Source: Bog-473 sp963817735 (GTDB lineage Bacteria; Actinomycetota; Acidimicrobiia; Acidimicrobiales; RAAP-2). Taken from it: a stretch of 64,000 nt of DNA. Below the pieces are notes generated by a model. It did not search any database and had not been told where the DNA came from. It saw only the letters and a list, made by a program, of their open reading frames with translations. A program made the translations under genes and the position numbers. The stretch's first letter is position 1; each line of letters starts with the position of its first letter. Shown one piece after another: positions 25,964 through 34,684 of this stretch. Where the stretch lies: assembly GCA_963817735.1 (NCBI GenBank), contig CAWFPP010000037.1:1-64000 (forward strand), read 5' to 3'.

Positions 25964-27080
25964 TCGGTGGTTTCATCGTGCTGGCCACTGGGTGGAGTGT
26001 CCTGGGCACCTTGGTGGTACCGCGGCGCATTCGGAGCCGGATTCCCCGGATTGTCTTCATCGTCAACCGCAGCGTTTTCCACTTCATTACGGACAGGATC
26101 GATTCCTATGAGCTCCGGGACCGGATTCTGGCCATTCAGGCACCCGTACAACTCATCGGCCAGGTGTTCGCCTGGTTGGCCCTTTACCAGCTGGGATTTG
26201 GACTGCTCATGTGGCCTTTCGTTGGTAACGGCGATCTGGGGAGCGCCATGGAGCAGGCCGGATCGGCGCTGTGCACGTTGGGCTTTCTCGTTCCACACAC
26301 AAATGGGGGGCGGCACTCGACCCCCTGGCTGCGCTCGCTGGTCTTGGAACGGTTGCACTGCAGATCGGCTATCTCCCGACGTTGTACGCAGCATTCAACC
26401 GCCGCGAGGGACTCATCACCATGCTGGATTCGAGGGCCGGCGTTCCGTCATGGGGCCCGGAACTCCTGGCCCGCACGCACTATGGCCTCGGCAGCGGTGT
26501 GTCCGCCATTGGTGAGTTGCCGGGCCTGTTCGAATCGTGGGAACAGTGGTCTGCAGACGTGTCGGAGAGCCACACCACCTATGTCCCGCTGATTTGGTTC
26601 CGCTCGCCACGTCCGTTGTCGTCGTGGGTCACGGCGCAACTTGCCATCCTCGACGCCGCCGCGATGTACCTGGCGCTCCGTCCCAAAGAGTCAGACATGA
26701 TCCAAGCCCGCCTCTGTCTGCGAGGAGGCTTCACCTGTCTCGGCAACATTGCCCGCGCCATCGGGATTCCTATCCCCCTAGACGCCGACCCAAGCGACGG
26801 GATCTTGCTCTCGTATGACGATTTCGTCGAAGCCATCGAACGCCTGCGCGAAGTCGACTATCCGATTGAGCGCTCCCTCGAGGACGCGTGGGTGGATTTC
26901 TTGGGTTGGCGGGTCAACTACGAAGCTGCGGCCTACGCGCTGGCCTTCGCGACTGACGCGCCGCCGGCATTGTGGTCGGGCCCGCGGCGGAACGAAATCG
27001 AGCCGATCGCCCCCTTGCGGCCAAAGACGGCGAAGATGACCAAGTCGGGAAGTGTGAAGAGGTCCAACAAGAATCCCTGA
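25936..27080 (+). CDS. Conserved membrane protein, channel-like pore segment, one frameshift
   Basis: About 380 residues. The GTG at 25936 lies inside the end of the GH15 frame. Helix 1 is VVAAVIGGFIVLATGWSVLG; a cytoplasmic loop (PRRIRSRIPRIVFIVNRSVF) follows, then PVQLIGQVFAWLALYQLGFG. The stretch AMEQAGSALCTLGFLVPHTN resembles a potassium-channel pore helix and loop, although the selectivity sequence is only partly similar. A frame change near 26305 joins ALAGLGTVALQIGYLPTLYA and a long soluble part (LDSRAGVPSWGPELLARTHY, then WVTAQLAILDAAAMYLALRP) ending in a basic Lys-rich tail. I recognise no named family. The ion-channel idea is inference. Confidence 0.65.
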
Positions 27081-27124
27081 CCGTTGAGCACGTTCAGGAT
27101 GTGGGTGAGGGGGTCAAAGCCGGG

Positions 27125-27757
27125 TCAACCAACCCCGTGTCGAAACACGATGCTCATGCGCGCTCCCGCTGCCTTCACCTTCGGGACGCTGTGCTCGAAG
27201 CGGCGCTGTGTCCGGCCACCGGTCACGAGCAGGTCCCCATGCCCGAGCTTGAAGGCGCGCGACCTCCCCCCTCCCTCCGGGCGGAGAAGGAATTTGCGTG
27301 GCTCTCCGAGCGACACCAAGGCGACAAGGGGATCCACGATCTCGGGCGGTATGCGGTCGCGGTGCCAGGCGACGCTGTCGGCGCCATCGCGGTAGAGATT
27401 GATGCCCACCGAGTCGAACCGGACGCCATAGCGTGCGGACAGTGACGCACGAGCGTCTTCCAGCCACTGGTGGGTGACGCCGCTCTGCTGATCGCACTTC
27501 TGCCACGACGTCAGCCGCGGTTCGTCGACCTGCCGGTCGTACATCCAGCGCCGCCGTTGGCTCCAGGCAACGTCACGCAGCAGCTCCTCGAAGGCCTGGT
27601 CGGAGCCCGACATCCAGCCCGGGCAGTGGTCCACCCAGGAGTCGGCGTCGAGTTGCATGCGTTCGAGGCCGCAGTAGGACACGTCGACGCCGGTGTTCTG
27701 GTTCGCCCACAGCGAGGGCTGCCAGGCGACAGCAGGTGCGCTCGCGGAATTGCCCAT
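27125..27757 (-). CDS. alkB: AlkB-like 2-oxoglutarate/Fe(II) dioxygenase
   Basis: About 211 residues. The Fe-binding His-x-Asp lies in GADSVAWHRDRIPPEIVDPL, followed by VALVSLGEPRKFLLRPEGGG; the distal His is in QRRFEHSVPKVKAAGARMSI and the 2OG-binding Arg is in the same segment or IVFRHG. The substrate lid includes SGVTHQWLEDARASLSARYG and INLYRDG, the AlkB Asn-x-Tyr-x-Asp motif. It reverses N-alkyl damage on DNA or RNA bases. The start ATG at 27757 is chosen because the longer open frame (to 27832) adds sequence unlike the family. Size and motifs are closest to the AlkB2-like bacterial group. Confidence 0.87.
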   Translation of the reverse strand: MGNSASAPAVAWQPSLWANQNTGVDVSYCGLERMQLDADSWVDHCPGWMSGSDQAFEELLRDVAWSQRRRWMYDRQVDEPRLTSWQKCDQQSGVTHQWLEDARASLSARYGVRFDSVGINLYRDGADSVAWHRDRIPPEIVDPLVALVSLGEPRKFLLRPEGGGRSRAFKLGHGDLLVTGGRTQRRFEHSVPKVKAAGARMSIVFRHGVG

Positions 27758-27893
27758 ACCAACAGTTGTACCGGGAAGTCCTCGTTGAACCGATCGAGAA
27801 GAAACCGAGCATCCGCCGCCCTCCCCGATCACGCTGGTCAGGTGGGCGAACGCGGTCGGGTGGTCAGGCCGGTGTCACTCCTTCTGGCGGGGT

Positions 27894-28722
27894 TCAGCCG
27901 AGGCGGATACCGGCGAGCTGGGTCCCTTGGGCCACCAGTCGACCCGACATGTCCCAGACGAAGCACGATTCGTCGACCCGGCCGGCCTCAATGAGCTGCG
28001 CACGCTGCAGCACGCGTACCGGCCCGGGAACCGGCAGGGCCCGCACGTAGACCGTCAGCTCCAAGGTCGGCACCCAGCCGGAGAACTCGATGTCGAAGGT
28101 GGCCGGCGGGAAGGCGTCCACCGCGAAGAGCAGCGCATTCGGGTCGAACGCCTCGGCTCCGGGGAGGGCGAGCCACCCGCGGAGCTCGCCTCGACCGCTG
28201 GGGCGCCCGGCAGTGAATCCCCTCGAGTCGGGTTCGAGGCGCACTTCGACCTGTTCCATGATCGCGACCCGGTGGCCGTTCGGCAGGTTCGGGATCAAGC
28301 GGGGGCAGTCCTCGTAGCTCGACTGGCTCCTCTCGGGCAGCCCGCCGTCCCAGTACGGAGCCGTGTCCCCGGCGAGCGAAGAGGCGGTGATGAGCGCCTC
28401 GACGCACGCCTTGCCGTCTTGCTCCATGCGGGCACGTATCTGGCTGGCCGAGCGACCAGCCCGTAAGAGCTCTGTCTCAATCAGGACGGGCCCGGGATCG
28501 GGGGAGTGCAGGTAGTGGGCGCTGGCGGCGATGACATGGTCGTGCGCGCTCGTCGACGTGCCGGCCCGGGCCAACATGGAGAGGAGGTAGCCGCCATTGG
28601 GCTTGGCCCCGATAGTCCACTCGGGGTCGACCTCGGCGGAGAAGCGGCCGGGCTCGAGCTGCGTCACGGCGCTGACCGCCGAGAAGATGCCCCTGCTCGA
28701 GCATCGGCGTCTCGGCTGTCAT
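27894..28722 (-). CDS. Acyl-CoA thioesterase-like double hot-dog protein, probable N-terminal frameshift
   Basis: About 275 residues. The core reads AEVDPEWTIGAKPNGGYLLS, IAASAHYLHSPDPGPVLIET and AGRSASQIRARMEQDGKACV, the N-terminal hot-dog of TesB-like or thioesterase-superfamily proteins; the C-terminal hot-dog has LALPGAEAFDPNALLFAVDA and VPTLELTVYVRALPVPG. The open frame begins with GTG at 28667, but the ATG at 28722, which overlaps the HxlR stop as ATGA, gives MTAETPMLEQG and joins the core if one G is removed near 28684 (then FSAVSAVTQLEPGRFSAEVD). That start is preferred. It would hydrolyse acyl-CoA; substrate unknown. Confidence 0.75.
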
Positions 28723-29195
28723 CGTCGCGCCGCGCCGATCAGAGGCTCGACGGCGCCCGGCCCCGGGGCAGCGCGGACGTCCCTCGGCCCCATCGGCTCC
28801 CCGCAGGCAGAACAGGTCAGGACGGCGTCCGAAACCTGCCCGCAGCCCTTGTGGGTCACCAACATCGGGGGACCGTCGGGAGCCGCGTACTTGTCGCCCC
28901 ACTGGCGCATGGTGGTGATGATCGGCCACAGGTCGCGGCCCTTGTCCGTGAGCCGGTAGTCGAAGCGGGGAGGGTGTTCGCTGTAGGGGACCTTGGCCAG
29001 GACCCCGGTCTCCACCAGCCGGTTGAGGCGCTGGTCCAAGATGTTTCGGGAGATCCCGAGGCGCTCCTGGAACTGGTCAAAGCGGGTGACGCCCAAAAAG
29101 GCGTCGCGGACGATCAGCATCGACCACCATTCGCCCACGACCTCGAGACACTGCGCCACCGAGCAGTGCATGCCCGAGAAGCTCTTGCGTTCCAT
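28719..29195 (-). CDS. HxlR-family winged-helix transcriptional regulator
   Basis: 158 residues. HxlR signature: CSVAQCLEVVGEWWSMLIVR, DAFLGVTRFDQFQERLGISR, NILDQRLNRLVETGVLAKVP and YRLTDKGRDLWPIITTMRQW. The N-terminal MERKSFSGMHC has the Cys conserved in redox-sensing or quinone-sensing HxlR proteins. The C-terminal extension holds two further Cys pairs (THKGCGQV and LTCSACGEPMGPRDV) that look like a small zinc ribbon, found in a subset of the family. It is the first gene of a coupled pair with the thioesterase. Confidence 0.9.
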   Translation of the reverse strand: MERKSFSGMHCSVAQCLEVVGEWWSMLIVRDAFLGVTRFDQFQERLGISRNILDQRLNRLVETGVLAKVPYSEHPPRFDYRLTDKGRDLWPIITTMRQWGDKYAAPDGPPMLVTHKGCGQVSDAVLTCSACGEPMGPRDVRAAPGPGAVEPLIGAARR

Positions 29196-29833
29196 GCTTC
29201 CAGGCTAGTGAGTTGCTTCATAGAACGCAATGCCCTCTGGTGGGTATTGTGAAAAACGTGCCCGCAGGGGCTGCCCAGTCAAGGCGGAAGGAATGGCGGT
29301 TGTTTCGTCCTCCCGACCCCGCCGCTCACGCACCCAGGCCATCAACGGGTTCGTCGTCCGGGTCAGCTTCAACCAGTGGCCGTCTCGGTCCCGCCGATGG
29401 ACCGGCAAGCGAGGGAGCGCCCGAAATCCCGGTCCTGGCCGGGAGCTGCGATGGCCCACGTCGGTCAGCTTGGCGCGGTCCGCGCCAGCCGCCGTCGACC
29501 CGGCGAACGACCGCAGCGTACGGAGATAACGCCACGTTCACGAACAGTTTACGTGGAAGAGGGCCTCTCGTCACCTGGCATTTCAATTGCGTCGTTAGTG
29601 TTCCGCGACGTCGGGTAGGTCGGCCATCGGTCACGCGCCCGGAACGGAACTGGCCGCCATCTAATTGGCGAACGTACGGGAGAAGGAACCACAACATGCC
29701 GTGCCAGCAGCGTCGCTCAGGACGAAGGTTCCGAGCGCAGGCTGTCGGGTCACACTCCTCCTTCCCTCATCCGTTGCTTCACACCGTCAGCCGCGTCGCA
29801 CTCAATGGGGTTCATCGATCGGGTCACGCCGCG
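29196..29833 (+). other. Intergenic control region before the pst operon
   Basis: 638 bp between the divergent HxlR gene and pstC. Short open frames here have no family signature and I do not call any. The notable content is the 11-bp repeat array at 29525-29557, leaving a leader of up to about 270 bases before pstC. I see no convincing riboswitch fold or attenuator in the leader. Confidence 0.5.
29525..29557 (+). promoter_or_regulatory. PHO-box-like direct repeats (PhoP site) upstream of pstCABS
   Basis: Three 11-bp units in register: GATAACGccac (29525), GTTCACGaaca (29536), GTTTACGtgga (29547). The streptomycete PHO box is made of 11-nt direct repeats with a GTTCACC-like 7-bp core. The middle unit matches 6 of 7 core bases and the third 5 of 7. 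The site lies upstream of the phosphate uptake operon, where PhoP control under phosphate starvation is expected. No phoP gene is in this window. Confidence 0.65.
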
Positions 29834-30833
29834 GTGACCGACCTGACCGTTCCCACGGTGACCGGTACCCCTGGTGCCGGACGGACTCGCCGTACCGTGA
29901 CAGACAAGCCCAGCGGCGCTGACCGCCTCTTCGACCTGGTCACGTTGTCGGCCGGGGTCACCGTGCTCGTGCTGCTCACCCTGGTGGGCGTCTTCCTGCT
30001 CTGGCAGGGCCGCCACGCCTGGGCCTATTCGGGCTTCAGCTTCTTCACCACGGTCCAGTGGAGCACGAACACCATTCACGTCGTCATCGGTGTGGCGGGC
30101 CTGTTGTTCGGCACCGTCGTCGTTGCGCTGATTGCCGAATGTATCGCCGTACCCATGGGCATCCTGGCCGCCCTCTTCATCGCGGAATATGCGCCGCTCG
30201 GGATCCGCAAGGTCTTGCAAGGGCTGATTGACCTGCTGGCTGCCATCCCGAGCCTGCTGTTCGGGCTCTGGGGTTTCTTGACGCTCCAGTACCAGATCGA
30301 GCCGCTGTCGCGCTGGCTGACCACCTACTTCGGGTGGATTCCGATCTTCAAGACCAGCCAGCGGTTCCAGCCTCTTGAGCTCCATGTTCATCGCCGGCAT
30401 CGTCGTCTCTCTCATGTGCATCCCGATCGTGGCCTCCATCTGCCGGGCCGTCTTCGCGCAGACCCCGCCGGGTGAGAAGGAAGCCGCCTTGGCCCTGGGT
30501 GCCACGAAGTGGGGGATGATCCGCACGGTCGTGCTGCCCTATGGCAAGGGCGGGATCATCGGCGGTTCCATGTTGGGCCTCGGGCGTGCTCTGGGTGAGA
30601 CGATCGCTGTCACCCTCCTCCTGCCGCAGGTGCCACTCATCTCGAGCCACATTCTCGAGCAGGGAGGCGGGACCATCGCGGGATTCATCGCCCAGCGAGC
30701 GGGGAGCGATCCGTTCACCGTCTCAGGCCTCATGGCCGCCGGCCTTGTCCTGTTCTGCCTCACCCTGACCACCAACCTGATCGCCTCTACCATCGTCTCC
30801 CGGAGCCGATCAGGAGCAGGAGTCGACCTGTGA
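29834..30833 (+). CDS. pstC: Phosphate ABC transporter permease PstC, one frameshift
   Basis: About 333 residues. Helix 1 is LSAGVTVLVLLTLVGVFLLW; the PstC-type second region is VIGVAGLLFGTVVVALIAEC and VPMGILAALFIAEYAPLGIR, then LLAAIPSLLFGLWGFLTLQY. A frame change near 30372 joins SSMFIAGIVVSLMCIPIVAS. The EAA loop is EKEAALALGATKWGMIRTVV. The tail reads LGRALGETIAVTLLLPQ and FIAQRAGSDPF. It forms the inner-membrane channel with PstA. The GTG at 29834 is chosen as start; the TGA overlaps the next GTG. Confidence 0.9.
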
Positions 30834-32107
30834 CGTCGGTGGTCGAGCACCCACGCACGGACCACGCTTCGGACGAGGCCGGCGGCCCACCGCTCCCGCC
30901 GGACAGCCCGTCACCCCAGCGTCCCGTTCCTCGGCGGCGGCCCCGCCGGCCGAAGAGTCTGACGAAGATGGACGTCCTCATCGTGGCCGCCGCCGCCGTC
31001 AGCTCCATCAGCCTCTGCTGGCTCATCTTCTCGATCCTGACCGACGGTGTCGGGTGGCTGCTCTTCTGGATCGTGGCCTACCTGTTGTTCTTGGCCATCT
31101 ATTTCGTAGCCACCTATGACCGGGTGGGATGGTTGGCGGCCGTCGACCGGACCGTCAGCGTCGCCGTGGCCACCGCCATGGTGATCGTGCTCATTCCCCT
31201 TGCCTGGCTGGTCACCTACATCTTCATCAAGGGCCTCCCGGCCCTCCGGCCCAGCTTCTTCTTCCACGACCAGCGGGGTGTCACCCCGACCCAGCCGGCC
31301 ACGGCGGGCGGTGGACTGCACGCGATCGTCGGGACGATCGAGCAAGTGGGGCTCGCCTTGTTGATCTCGCTTCCCTTGGGCACGGCGGCGGCCTTCTTCC
31401 TCAACGAGAGCAAATCGAAGTTGCGACGTCCGGTGCGGATCTTCGTCGATGCCATGAGCGGCATGCCGTCCATCGTGAGCGGCTTGTTCATCTACGCCAC
31501 CCTGATCATCCCCCTTTCCAAGGACAACGATTTGTTCTCGTTCAACGGCTTCATGGCGTCCTTGGCCCTGTCGATGACGATGATGCCGACCATCTGCCGG
31601 GCCATTGAGGTCGTGCTCCGGCTCGTGCCGAATGGCCTCCGGGAGGCTGGGCTGGCCCTTGGGGCCTCGCGGGCCAAGGTCGTGCTCTCCGTCGTCCTCC
31701 CCACGGCATCGACCGGCGTGGCGACCGCGGCCATCCTCGGCATTGCCCGCGAGGCGGGCGAGACCGCACCGCTGCTGTTCACGGCCTTTGGCTCCAACCT
31801 CATGAATGCCAACCCGTTCAAAGGACCGCAAGAGAGCCTGCCGCTCTTCATCTACCGCTTCGTCCGCACCCAATCGACCGCCGACATCCAGCGTGGCTAC
31901 GCCGGCGCGCTGGTCTTGCTCGTGCTGATCCTGGGCCTCTTCGTCGTGGCCCGGATCATCGGACGTGACCGGTCCGTGGCCAAGAAGCGCCGCATTCGCC
32001 TCCGTCCTGCCCGCCGGCCGTCAGAGCCGCTGCCCACCGCGCCCCGGCTGCTGGCGTCCACGTCACAGCCTGTTGGCCCGATGCCCTCGGCCCAGGGAGA
32101 GACGTGA
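30830..32107 (+). CDS. pstA: Phosphate ABC transporter permease PstA with long N-terminal extension
   Basis: 425 residues, intact, against about 290 usually. Residues 1-45 are Pro/Arg-rich and cytoplasmic. Extra helices follow (MDVLIVAAAAVSSISLCWLI, then GWLLFWIVAYLLFLAIYFVA) before the usual PstA core: VATAMVIVLIPLAWLVTYIF, GTIEQVGLALLISLPLGTAA, AMSGMPSIVSGLFIYATLII and the EAA loop LREAGLALGASRAKVVLSVV. The C-terminal tail after VARIIGRDRSVAKKRRIR is Pro-rich. It overlaps pstC and pstB by 4 bp each. Confidence 0.93.
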   Translation: MTSVVEHPRTDHASDEAGGPPLPPDSPSPQRPVPRRRPRRPKSLTKMDVLIVAAAAVSSISLCWLIFSILTDGVGWLLFWIVAYLLFLAIYFVATYDRVGWLAAVDRTVSVAVATAMVIVLIPLAWLVTYIFIKGLPALRPSFFFHDQRGVTPTQPATAGGGLHAIVGTIEQVGLALLISLPLGTAAAFFLNESKSKLRRPVRIFVDAMSGMPSIVSGLFIYATLIIPLSKDNDLFSFNGFMASLALSMTMMPTICRAIEVVLRLVPNGLREAGLALGASRAKVVLSVVLPTASTGVATAAILGIAREAGETAPLLFTAFGSNLMNANPFKGPQESLPLFIYRFVRTQSTADIQRGYAGALVLLVLILGLFVVARIIGRDRSVAKKRRIRLRPARRPSEPLPTAPRLLASTSQPVGPMPSAQGET

Positions 32108-33036
32108 CCGACCTCCACGTACCCCAGCCGGAGGGAACCCTGAACCACTCGGCCGGCGTCGCCGGCGAGAACGAGACTTCGCACGATGGCGCGGAGCACA
32201 CGGCCCAGGTTCCCGCCGTCGAGGGCGCTGCGGTCGTCCCGACGTTGATCGGTGGCCCACCTCCGGGCGCGGCCGCCCTCGAGGCGCGAGACGCCTGTGC
32301 GTGGTTCGGCGACCACTTGGCCCTCGAGGGCGTGTTCCTGACGATGGCGTCCGGTGAGGTGACCGCTCTGATCGGACCGTCGGGCTGCGGCAAATCAACC
32401 TTCTTGCGGCTGCTCAATCGGATGCACGAACTGGTGCCCGGGTCCGCCATGGCCGGTGAGATCCTGCTCGATGGCGAGGACATCTACGGCGCCGACATGC
32501 GTGCCCAGGTCATCCGCACCCGGATCGGCATGGTCTTCCAGAAGCCCAATCCGTTCCCTGCGATGAGTATCCGGCAGAACGTGCTGAGCGGGCTGAAGCT
32601 CACCAAAATCCGTTGCAGCGACCACGATGCACTGGTCGAGCAGTCGCTCCAGCGGGCCGGTCTGTGGCGGGAGGTGCGCGATCGGCTCGATAGCCCGGGC
32701 GGTGCGCTCTCGGGTGGCCAGCAGCAGCGTCTGTGCATTGCGCGGTCACTCGCTGTGGCTCCGAACGTGTTGCTCATGGACGAGCCCTGCTCCGCCCTGG
32801 ACCCCACGTCGACCGGGCGAATCGAAGAGACAATCATGGAGCTGCGCAACGACGTGACGGTGGTGATCGTCACGCACAACATGCAGCAGGCGCGGCGTGT
32901 CTCAGACCGGTGCGTCTTCTTCCTGGCCGCGGAGAACGAGCCCGGGCGTCTGATTGAGCAGGGCCCGACCGAAAAGATGTTCGATTCACCGGAAGACCCG
33001 CGCACCCAAGACTACGTCCATGGCAGGTTTGGGTGA
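32104..33036 (+). CDS. pstB: Phosphate ABC transporter ATPase PstB
   Basis: 310 residues. Walker A is ALIGPSGCGKSTFLRLLNRM, typical of PstB with NRMHELVPG after it; the Q-loop is IGMVFQKPNPFPAMSIRQNV; the signature is GALSGGQQQRLCIARSLAVA; Walker B is VLLMDEPCSALDPTSTGRIE; the switch is VVIVTHNMQQARRVSD. It hydrolyses ATP to import phosphate through PstCA. The first 55 residues are an acidic, Ala/Pro-rich extension absent from typical 255-residue PstB. No sign of damage in the catalytic parts. Confidence 0.95.
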   Translation: MTDLHVPQPEGTLNHSAGVAGENETSHDGAEHTAQVPAVEGAAVVPTLIGGPPPGAAALEARDACAWFGDHLALEGVFLTMASGEVTALIGPSGCGKSTFLRLLNRMHELVPGSAMAGEILLDGEDIYGADMRAQVIRTRIGMVFQKPNPFPAMSIRQNVLSGLKLTKIRCSDHDALVEQSLQRAGLWREVRDRLDSPGGALSGGQQQRLCIARSLAVAPNVLLMDEPCSALDPTSTGRIEETIMELRNDVTVVIVTHNMQQARRVSDRCVFFLAAENEPGRLIEQGPTEKMFDSPEDPRTQDYVHGRFG

Positions 33037-34684
33037 AGCGCTCCCCCTCGCTTCGGCTGCCCGTGCTGGCCGCGCTCTCGCTCGCTGTCTCGCTGGTCGC
33101 CACCCTGGTCCTCCTGGGTGGTGCGAGCGCGCCGGCGGGAGCGGCCAACCTTGCTCCGGCCAACGGCCAGGGGTCCACCTACGCTGCGCTGGCTTTCCAG
33201 GAGTGGACCCAGAGTGTGCAGAACCAGGGACTGAACCTCAACTACACGCCCACCAGCTCGCCCGCCGGGTTGGAGGCCTACAGCCAGAACACGGCCGACT
33301 TCGCCGGAACCGAGGCCGAGTTCTCCGAGCTCCTTCCCGGGCAGCCCAGCAACCCGCCACGCGGATTCGAGTACACGCCCGACGTCGCCGGGGCGACGGC
33401 CATCATGTACAACGCCGCCGCTCACCGCCAGCGGGCAGGACCCCATCACCTCGCTGCGCCTGTCGCCCATGACGATTGCCAAGATCTTCTTGGGCCTCAT
33501 CAACAACTGGGATGACCCGGCCATCAGCGCCGATAACGGTGGGGTCAAGCTCCCCAACCAGCACATCACGGTGGTCTGTCGGACCGGGCAGTCGGGCACG
33601 ACGGCGCTGTTCTACGACTTCGTCGCCCACACTGACCCCACGGGCTACGCGGCCTGGGCGGCGCAGAACGGCTTCTCAACCGGCTCGAGGCTCCTCGAGG
33701 TCGATGATGCGAACTCGCCGGCCAACATGGCGTGCCAGTCGGGCTCGGACACGGAAGCGAACTACATAGCCGCTAACCGCTGGACCATCGGTTACGACGA
33801 GTTCGGCTACGCCAAGGTCTATAACGACAACGTCGCCTGGGTGCAGAACGCCTCGGGCAACTGGGTGCAGCCGTACGCAGTCAACATCAGCGCCGCCCTG
33901 CAATCGGCCCAACTCGCCCCCGACACCTCGCAGAACCTGACGGGCGTTTACACCAGCACCAACCCGCTGGCCTACCCGATCTCCGCCTACTCCTACATTT
34001 TGGTCCAGTGTGCGCCGAACTCAGCGCGTTCTACGTGTATCTCGCCGTATCCGAATCCGGGCATCGCCAACACCCTGGCCCAGTTCATGGACTACATCGC
34101 CTGCGCCGGCCAGGTCGAAATGTCCGCAATCGGCTACGCGCCCTCTGCCACCCCAGCTGTCCCAGTTCCTGGCCAACGCGGTCGGCTGGATGCTGGGGCA
34201 GCCGGCTCAGCAGCTGAGCGCCTCGAACTGCAGCAATCCCACCTTCAGCGGGAACCTGGGCGCCGGCTCGTCGCCACCCCCACTACCTCCCATCGGCAAC
34301 GCAGCCGGAGCAGCGGCGGCCGGTACCGGCAGCGGGCAAACAGGTGCAACAGGTACGTCCGGCGCCGCCGGGTCGGCTGCCACCTCCGAAGCCCTGGCGT
34401 CAGGCAGCGGTGGAACCGCCGCCGGCGCGAGCGGGACTGTTTCGGCAGCCGGGAAGACCCACGCGTCCAAGTCAGTGACGTCGCCCACGCAACCCGCGGA
34501 TCCTGCTGCCCTGGTGGGCGGCGATTTGCCGACGAGCCCATTGGTACCACTGCTCGCCCTTCTGATCATCCTCGCCCTTCCTGTCGCCATCTTGTCCATC
34601 AAACGAAGGCGTGAAAGCCACAGAACAGCAATCGAGCGCGAGCACGACGCATCGTTCACAACGACCACAAAGAACGAGCCATGA
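33033..34684 (+). CDS. pstS: Phosphate-binding protein PstS with C-terminal membrane anchor, frameshifted
   Basis: About 550 residues. Signal peptide: KRSPSLRLPVLAALSLAVSL and LLGGASAPAGAAN. The binding lobe has NGQGSTYAALAFQEWTQSVQ and YSQNTADFAGTEAEFSEL, matching the phosphate-contact loops of PstS. A frame change near 33425 leads to SPMTIAKIFLGLINNWDDPA and CRTGQSGTTALFYDFVAHTD; NPLAYPISAYSYILVQ is the second-lobe signature. A second frame change near 34158 leads to QLSQFLANAVGWMLGQPAQQ, a Gly/Ala/Ser/Thr spacer, a membrane helix (LVPLLALLIILALPVAILSI) and a basic tail. It is therefore tethered to the membrane by its C-terminus rather than by a lipid. Start overlaps the pstB stop. Confidence 0.9.
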
